Shown: positions 14,885 to 19,751 of the stretch, piece by piece | Layout of the letters: each line of letters begins with the position of its first letter | Position numbering within the stretch: position 1 is the first letter of the stretch | Assembly: GCA_002438685.1 (NCBI GenBank) | Contig: DJQG01000018.1 | Location: 1-19,751 of the forward strand | Length of the DNA: 19,751 nt | Direction of reading: 5' to 3' | DNA from: Ruminococcaceae bacterium UBA6392 | GTDB taxonomy: Bacteria > Bacillota > Clostridia > Oscillospirales > Acutalibacteraceae | Notes under the pieces: model-generated | What the model was told of the DNA's origin: nothing | Databases searched by the model: none | Seen by the model: only the letters and a program-made list of their open reading frames with translations | Made by a program: the position numbers and the translations under genes

Positions 14885-14910
14885 AAAATAAAATACAACG
14901 GAGGTCCACT

Positions 14911-16485
14911 ATGCGAAAAAACATCCGGCGAACCCTCAGTATTATTCTCGCGGCAGTTCTGCTGCTCGGCGCGAGCCTGCCTGTTTTCGCCCAGAGCGCA
15001 AAATGCGCCTGCGGCACGCCGCCCGTTATCTATGTTGCGGCTCTCGGCAGCGCGAAGCTGTATCTTGACAAGGGCACGGAAAACGAGCGTCTGCTCTTCA
15101 GACCCGACACCGCCGCCTATCTGCGCCTCGCCGCGCGTCTCGCACCGTCAATAGCCCGTTTAGCTATCGACAAGAATTACGACGCATTCGGCGACGCGCT
15201 CATTGACGGAGTTTCGGATATCTTCGGCGATTTGCAGATGGACGAGAACGGCGACTCGACAGACCGCGTGACTTCGGACGCCGAGCTGCCCGACGACCCC
15301 GACCACGGCGTTGACAGGAGCTACTATTTTGCCTACGATTTCCGCGAAGATCCGCTGACTGTCGCGGATAAGCTGCACGAATACATCACCTGCGTAAAGA
15401 AGCTCACCGGGCACGACACGGTGCTTCTGCGCGCCTCGTCCATGGGCGGCGTTATGACTATGGCGTATTTCTACAAATACGGCACCGAAGGCATCGACGC
15501 GTGCATCTTCCAGTGCTGTCCGATCCTCGGCACGCAGGTTGCGGGCGACCTCTTCACAAAGAAAATCACTATCGACCCGGACGCCCTCGTGCGCTACGCC
15601 TCACAGCTCCCGACCGATGAGCAGTGGCAATCGGACCTGCTCGGCGTTGTTCTCGATATGCTCAATTTTGCGGGCGTTTTCAAGGCTCTCGTCGGCGTTG
15701 CCGATAAACTGCTCGAAAATCTGACCGACAGGGTCTTTGACGAGTTCATGTACCCCGTGTTCGGCTCGATGCCCGGAATATGGAGCTTCGTGACCGATGA
15801 CGAATACGAGCAAGCGAAGAAAATGACCTTCAACGAGAACACATCGAAGAAGCTCATTTCCCGCCTCGACGAATATCACTACAACGTCCAGTGCAAAGCC
15901 GGAGAGATACTGAACAAGGCGAAGAAAGACGGCGTAAAAATAATGATAGTCGCGGGCTACAACAAACAGCGCACTCCGCTTGTTGAGTCGTATATGTCAA
16001 ACAGCGACGCGACCGTTGACACGAAATACGCCTCCGTCGGCGCGACCGTTGCCGATCTCAATTCAGCTCTCCCCGACGGCTATGTTCAGAAGAGCGAAGC
16101 GGGCGTTCACGACCACCTTTCAAAGGACGGCGTGATAGACGCATCGACCTGCCTCATGCCCGAAAATACGTGGTTCATAAAAGATATGCTCCACTGCAAG
16201 ATTCACGAGGGGCACAAGGCGATGTACAACTGGTTCTTCTATTCCGAGTCGCAGCCCGATGTCTGGTCGAACGAAAAATATCCGCAGTTTTTGCAAAACG
16301 ATGTGAACGCAAAAACGCTCACTCCCCTCGGCACTCAGGCGCGCCCGACTCAGTCCGAAAGCGGCTCCGAAAACGCCGGCAAGCCCCTGACTCCGCAGAC
16401 CGGCTCGGCATCATTTGCGGCGGTTATCCCGCTCTTATTCGCCCTGCCCGCCGGAGTTGTTTCAAGGCGGCGCAAACGCTCATAA
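14911..16485 (+). CDS. Secreted LCAT-like alpha/beta hydrolase with C-terminal sorting signal
   Basis: A 524-residue protein. Residues 1-27 form a clear signal peptide (positively charged start, hydrophobic core, PVFA|QS cleavage). The body looks like the lecithin:cholesterol acyltransferase group of lipases: YDFREDPLTVADKLHEYI (142-159) and the nucleophile elbow ASSMGG (175-180) with Ser177 in A-x-S-x-G. A later SDATVDTKYASVGATVADL (365-383) is where the catalytic Asp is expected, and His428/432/435 are candidates for the catalytic His. The C terminus has LTPQTG (493-498), a hydrophobic stretch and RRRK, a variant LPXTG-type wall-anchoring signal. GGAGGT lies before the ATG at 14911; earlier in-frame starts lie in the previous gene. 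It is cotranscribed with the ceramidase-like gene, so both may handle one lipid-type substrate. Confidence 0.82.
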   Translation: MRKNIRRTLSIILAAVLLLGASLPVFAQSAKCACGTPPVIYVAALGSAKLYLDKGTENERLLFRPDTAAYLRLAARLAPSIARLAIDKNYDAFGDALIDGVSDIFGDLQMDENGDSTDRVTSDAELPDDPDHGVDRSYYFAYDFREDPLTVADKLHEYITCVKKLTGHDTVLLRASSMGGVMTMAYFYKYGTEGIDACIFQCCPILGTQVAGDLFTKKITIDPDALVRYASQLPTDEQWQSDLLGVVLDMLNFAGVFKALVGVADKLLENLTDRVFDEFMYPVFGSMPGIWSFVTDDEYEQAKKMTFNENTSKKLISRLDEYHYNVQCKAGEILNKAKKDGVKIMIVAGYNKQRTPLVESYMSNSDATVDTKYASVGATVADLNSALPDGYVQKSEAGVHDHLSKDGVIDASTCLMPENTWFIKDMLHCKIHEGHKAMYNWFFYSESQPDVWSNEKYPQFLQNDVNAKTLTPLGTQARPTQSESGSENAGKPLTPQTGSASFAAVIPLLFALPAGVVSRRRKRS

Positions 16486-16496
16486 CAGAAAAATGC

Positions 16497-16545
16497 AACA
16501 GCCGACGGTCATGTGTTCCGCTGTCGGCTGTTTGTTCTTTATTTA
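16497..16545 (+). terminator. Terminator after the LCAT-like gene
   Basis: AACAGCCGAC at 16497-16506 pairs perfectly with GTCGGCTGTT at 16523-16532 across a 16-base loop, followed by the U-rich TGTTCTTTATTT. It begins 11 bases after the stop. Confidence 0.8.
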
Positions 16546-16580
16546 ACGGTTAAATATTTGTAAATCCTACTTTTTCGGGC

Positions 16581-16609
16581 TTGAAATAGGCATAAATAAT
16601 GTATAAAAT
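16581..16609 (+). promoter_or_regulatory. Promoter of the isomerase-dehydrogenase unit
   Basis: TTGAAA at 16581-16586, a 17-base spacer and TAAAAT at 16604-16609 fit a sigma-A-type promoter. It sits between the upstream terminator and the ATG at 16667. No operator palindrome was recognised. Confidence 0.65.
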
Positions 16610-16666
16610 AGGACTGTAAAACAAGTGCTGCTTTTTATACGGCACAACAAGAAAGGTCGTGCAAAG

Positions 16667-18703
16667 ATGGCAAGATTTCTCTACTCCGCCTTTTCCGACG
16701 AAGCCGCCGACAGCATCGACGGTCAGATAGCCGCCTGCAAGGCAAACGGCGTGACGCACATGGAGCTGCGCGGCGTTGACGGCAAGAACATCTCCGAGTT
16801 CACCGTTGACGAGGCAAAGGCACTCAAGGAAAAGCTTGATACAAACGGCATGAAGGTCTCTTCCATAGGCTCTTACTACGGAAAGATCGAGATAACCGAC
16901 GATTTTGAGCCCCATTTCGAGGGCTTCAAGAACACAGTTGAAGTGGCGAAGATACTCGAAGCGAAGTATATCCGCCTGTTCAGCTTCTATTTCACAAAGG
17001 GCGAGAGCTACGAAGAGTACCGCCCGGAGGTCATGCGCAGAGTCAGAGCCATGGCTGAATATTCAAAGGAGCGCGGAGTCCTCTGCTGTCACGAGAACGA
17101 GCGCGGTATTTACGGCGATATCCCCGAGAGATGCCTCGATCTCCACAAGGAGCTCGGCGATGTCATAGGCGGAATTTTCGACCCCGCAAACTACATTCTC
17201 AACGGCGTTGACATTCTCCCCGCATATGAGCTGCTCGAGCCCTACATCACCTATATGCATGTCAAAGACGCGATAGGCGCCGAGGAGACTGTTGTCCCCG
17301 CAGGTCAGGGCGACGCTCATTTTGACGAGCTAATCCGCCGCTTCAACAAAAAAGAGGGCGAGAGATTCCTCTCCGTCGAGCCGCACCTCAAGGTGTTTGA
17401 CGCACTCAAGACCATCGAGCGCGACGACAGCCTTTCGATAAAGATGGATAAGTTCACTTATCCCGACAATAACGCTTCCTTTGCCGCCGCAGTGAACGGC
17501 ATAAAGGAAGTTGTCGCAAGAGTCAAGACTCTGCGCTACGGCATAATCGGCGTGGGCAACATGGGTTCCGCTCACCTCGGCTATTATCTCGACGGACTCA
17601 TCCCCGAGATGGTTCTCACAGCGATAGCCGATATTGATCCCGCAAAGCTCGAGCGCGCCGAGAAGAAATGCCATGACAGAAGCTGCGAGATAAAATGCTT
17701 TGACTCCGCCGAGACTCTCATTGACTCGGGCGAGGTCGACGCTGTTATAGTCGCAACGCCGCACTATTCTCACCCGCCGATAGTCGAATACGGTCTGACT
17801 CACGGCGTTCATGTGCTCAGCGAAAAGCCCGCAGGCGTCTATACAAAGCAGGTCCGCGAGATGAACGAAGTCGCTGCGAAGAGCGACAAAGTGTTCGCGC
17901 TGATGTTCAATCAGAGAACGAACCCCATGTATATCAAGCTGCGCGAAGTCGTGCAGAGCGGCGAATACGGCGAGCTGCACCGCTTCAACTGGCTCATCAC
18001 CGACTGGTACCGCACGCAGGCATATTATAATTCCGGCGGATGGCGCGCGACCTGGAGCGGCGAGGGCGGAGGCGTCCTGCTCAACCAGTGCCCGCATCAG
18101 CTCGACCTGTGGCAGTGGATAACCGGCATGCCCGCATCAATTCAGGCGCAGTGCTCCAACGGCAAGTGGCACAATATTGAGGTTGAGGACGATGTGACCA
18201 TATACGCCGAATACAAAAACGGCGCAACCGGCGTGTTCATCACGACGACCGGCGACGCACCCGGCACGAACAGACTCGAAATAACGCTCGACCGCGCAAA
18301 GATAGTCTGCGAGAACGACAAGATAAGAGCCTATATCCTCGACCAATCAATGACCGAGTTCAGCAGAACCGCCGAAGAGGGCTTCAGAAAGCCCGACGGT
18401 CACTGGGAGGATATCGACTATGTCGACACGGACACCGAGCAGCATGTTGCAGTCACAAACGCATTTGCGGCGCATATACTGCACGGCACTCCGCTGATCG
18501 CGCGCGGTGAAGAGGGCATCAACGGTCTGACTATCTCGAATGCGGCGCACCTTTCCTCATGGCTCGGCAAGAAAATCACCCTCCCGATAGACGAGGATCT
18601 GTTCTATGCCGAACTTCAGAAGAAAATAGCCTCGTCTTCCGGCAAGAAAGAGTCCGTAAAGGAAGTTGTCGTTGAGGATATGTCCTCGACCTACGGCTCA
18701 TAA
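16667..18703 (+). CDS. Fused sugar isomerase/epimerase (TIM barrel) and Gfo/Idh/MocA dehydrogenase
   Basis: A 678-residue two-domain enzyme. Residues 1 to about 282 form a xylose-isomerase-like (AP endonuclease 2) TIM barrel with likely metal ligands Glu143 (CHENE), Asp172 (FDPAN), His198 (MHVKD) and Glu238 (SVEPH). Residues about 287-678 form a Gfo/Idh/MocA NAD(P)-dependent oxidoreductase with the dinucleotide loop GIIGVGNMGSAH (292-303), EKPAG (386-390, Lys387 catalytic) and NQCPHQLDLWQW (473-484, His477). Both halves keep their catalytic residues, so the fusion should be bifunctional: isomerisation or epimerisation plus oxidation of a sugar or cyclitol. The join (RVKTLRYGIIGVG) looks like a lost stop before a former MKTLRYGIIG start. 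The ATG at 16667 is chosen because the barrel begins there; GAAAGGT is about ten bases upstream. A C-terminal Lys/Ser-rich tail follows about residue 650. The next gene starts 23 bases on. Confidence 0.88.
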   Translation: MARFLYSAFSDEAADSIDGQIAACKANGVTHMELRGVDGKNISEFTVDEAKALKEKLDTNGMKVSSIGSYYGKIEITDDFEPHFEGFKNTVEVAKILEAKYIRLFSFYFTKGESYEEYRPEVMRRVRAMAEYSKERGVLCCHENERGIYGDIPERCLDLHKELGDVIGGIFDPANYILNGVDILPAYELLEPYITYMHVKDAIGAEETVVPAGQGDAHFDELIRRFNKKEGERFLSVEPHLKVFDALKTIERDDSLSIKMDKFTYPDNNASFAAAVNGIKEVVARVKTLRYGIIGVGNMGSAHLGYYLDGLIPEMVLTAIADIDPAKLERAEKKCHDRSCEIKCFDSAETLIDSGEVDAVIVATPHYSHPPIVEYGLTHGVHVLSEKPAGVYTKQVREMNEVAAKSDKVFALMFNQRTNPMYIKLREVVQSGEYGELHRFNWLITDWYRTQAYYNSGGWRATWSGEGGGVLLNQCPHQLDLWQWITGMPASIQAQCSNGKWHNIEVEDDVTIYAEYKNGATGVFITTTGDAPGTNRLEITLDRAKIVCENDKIRAYILDQSMTEFSRTAEEGFRKPDGHWEDIDYVDTDTEQHVAVTNAFAAHILHGTPLIARGEEGINGLTISNAAHLSSWLGKKITLPIDEDLFYAELQKKIASSSGKKESVKEVVVEDMSSTYGS

Positions 18704-18726
18704 TCGAAAGAAAACAGAGGTAGAAT

Positions 18727-19731
18727 ATGAAGATATCTATCGTGGGCTGCGGCGGAATAAGCCGCACCCACATCGGAGCCGTCCGCGATATACCGGACGC
18801 CCGGATAATCAGCGTTGCGGACTGCGTCCATGAGCGCGCCGAAGCGGCGGCAAAGCAGTGCGGCGCAAAGGCATATACGAGCCTTGAAGATATGCTCGCG
18901 GGCGAAAAGCCGGATGTTTTACATATCTGCACCCCGCACTATCTCCATGTTCAGATGGCGGTCTACGCGATGGAGCGCGGAGTCGATGTGCTGTGCGAGA
19001 AGCCGTGCGCCATGACGGAGAGCCAGCTCGAAGAACTGCGCGAATGTCAGCGCAGGACGGGGCGGCAGTTCGGAGTCTGTTTTCAGAACAGATACAACCG
19101 CTCGGTGCAGTATCTCAAAAATATCATTGACTCAAAAACATACGGCGAGCTTATCGGCATGAGGGCTTTTGTCACCTGGAAGCGCGACGCGGACTATTAC
19201 GCGAGCGGCGACTGGCGCGGCAAAAAAGCGACCGAGGGCGGTGGAGTGCTGATAAATCAGGCTCTGCACACGCTCGATCTGATGAATATGCTCGGCGGAA
19301 ATGTAAAAGCAGTGACCGCCCATGCTTCAAACGACCATCTCAAGGGCATAATAGAAGTTGAGGACACGGTGAGCGTCTTCGCCGAATTTTCGCAGGGCTT
19401 TCGCGGAGTGTTCTTCGCGACAACCGCAAACGCCGTCACCTCGCCAATAATGCTCGAAGCAAACTTCGCCGACCGCTCGGTGCGCATCGAGGGCGACAGC
19501 GTGTTTGAACTCAGGGACGGCAAGCTCACCCCGGTGCTCGCTGCGGACAAGTTCGACAACCACGGCAAGCTCTGCTGGGGCAGCGGACACAGCGCGCTGA
19601 TACGCGATTTCTACGATGCGGTCAAAAATAAACGCCCGTTTGCAATAGATGCAGACGAGGGCGGCAAGGCGGTCGAGCTCCTGCTCGCCGTGTATAAGAG
19701 CGCTGAGACAGGCAAACGCATAGAGTTATAA
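18727..19731 (+). CDS. Gfo/Idh/MocA family oxidoreductase
   Basis: A 334-residue NAD(P)-dependent dehydrogenase of the Gfo/Idh/MocA family, which acts on sugars, inositols or amino sugars. The dinucleotide loop is IVGCGGISRTHIGA (5-18), followed by CEKPCAMT (90-97) with catalytic Lys92 and GGGVLINQALHTLDLM (171-186) with His181. The same architecture as the second half of the upstream fusion, including a related GGGV-LxNQ-xxHxLD block, suggests a paralogue acting on a related substrate or the reverse step. AGAGGT lies before the ATG and the gap to the fusion gene is 23 bases, so they are cotranscribed. No terminator is visible before the window ends, so the operon may continue. Confidence 0.92.
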   Translation: MKISIVGCGGISRTHIGAVRDIPDARIISVADCVHERAEAAAKQCGAKAYTSLEDMLAGEKPDVLHICTPHYLHVQMAVYAMERGVDVLCEKPCAMTESQLEELRECQRRTGRQFGVCFQNRYNRSVQYLKNIIDSKTYGELIGMRAFVTWKRDADYYASGDWRGKKATEGGGVLINQALHTLDLMNMLGGNVKAVTAHASNDHLKGIIEVEDTVSVFAEFSQGFRGVFFATTANAVTSPIMLEANFADRSVRIEGDSVFELRDGKLTPVLAADKFDNHGKLCWGSGHSALIRDFYDAVKNKRPFAIDADEGGKAVELLLAVYKSAETGKRIEL

Positions 19732-19751
19732 AAAGAAAGACTAACTATTAA

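Noticed and set aside
17330..18097. Minus-strand open frame of 255 codons opposite the fusion enzyme
   Set aside because: Antisense to the isomerase-dehydrogenase gene and without any recognisable domain.
1..19751. CRISPR array, tRNA, rRNA, insertion sequence or prophage genes
   Set aside because: I saw no regularly spaced direct repeats, no cloverleaf with a T-loop consensus, no rRNA segment, and no transposase or integrase motif on either strand.

Overview
The window looks like chromosomal DNA of an anaerobic Gram-positive Clostridia, most likely in the Oscillospiraceae/Ruminococcaceae range. The grounds are Firmicutes-type gene order, Shine-Dalgarno sites of the GGAGG type, GC-rich genes separated by AT-rich spacers with sigma-A-like promoters, an Rnf complex, and a DUF4830 protein. 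This placement is inference from content; no rRNA or marker tree is available here. No tRNA, rRNA, CRISPR array, insertion sequence or phage gene was seen.

Layout. (1) 1-117 is the 3' end of a rightward gene closed by a strong terminator. (2) 347-940 (minus) is a small lipoprotein with its own promoter. (3) 1326-8390 (minus) is one nine-gene operon reading apbE, NusG-domain-II protein, Gx membrane protein, rnfC, rnfD, rnfG, rnfE, rnfA, rnfB. It holds the whole Rnf ferredoxin:NAD+ oxidoreductase plus the ApbE flavin transferase that loads covalent FMN onto RnfG and RnfD. A promoter lies before apbE and a nested hairpin terminator lies after rnfB. (4) 8720-12589 (plus) is the conserved Firmicutes RNA/ribosome/repair string phoH, ybeY, dgkA, era, a small yqzL-like gene and recO, divergent from the Rnf operon. 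(5) 12651-13157 (minus) is a DUF4830 protein sharing a terminator with recO. (6) 13295-16485 (plus) is a two-gene unit: a neutral-ceramidase-like hydrolase and a secreted LCAT-like alpha/beta hydrolase with a C-terminal sorting signal. (7) 16667-19731 (plus) is a two-gene unit: a natural fusion of a sugar-isomerase TIM barrel to a Gfo/Idh/MocA dehydrogenase, then a second free-standing Gfo/Idh/MocA dehydrogenase.

How the parts work together. The Rnf operon packages an energy-converting membrane complex with its flavinylation enzyme and two small membrane proteins that probably assist flavin or redox maturation. The phoH-recO block is housekeeping. The two rightward units at the end look like accessory metabolism: one aimed at lipid- or amide-like substrates at the cell surface, the other at oxidation/epimerisation of a sugar or polyol. 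The parts most worth a second look are the isomerase-dehydrogenase fusion, the ceramidase-like/LCAT-like pair, and the small yqzL-like gene overlapping recO.
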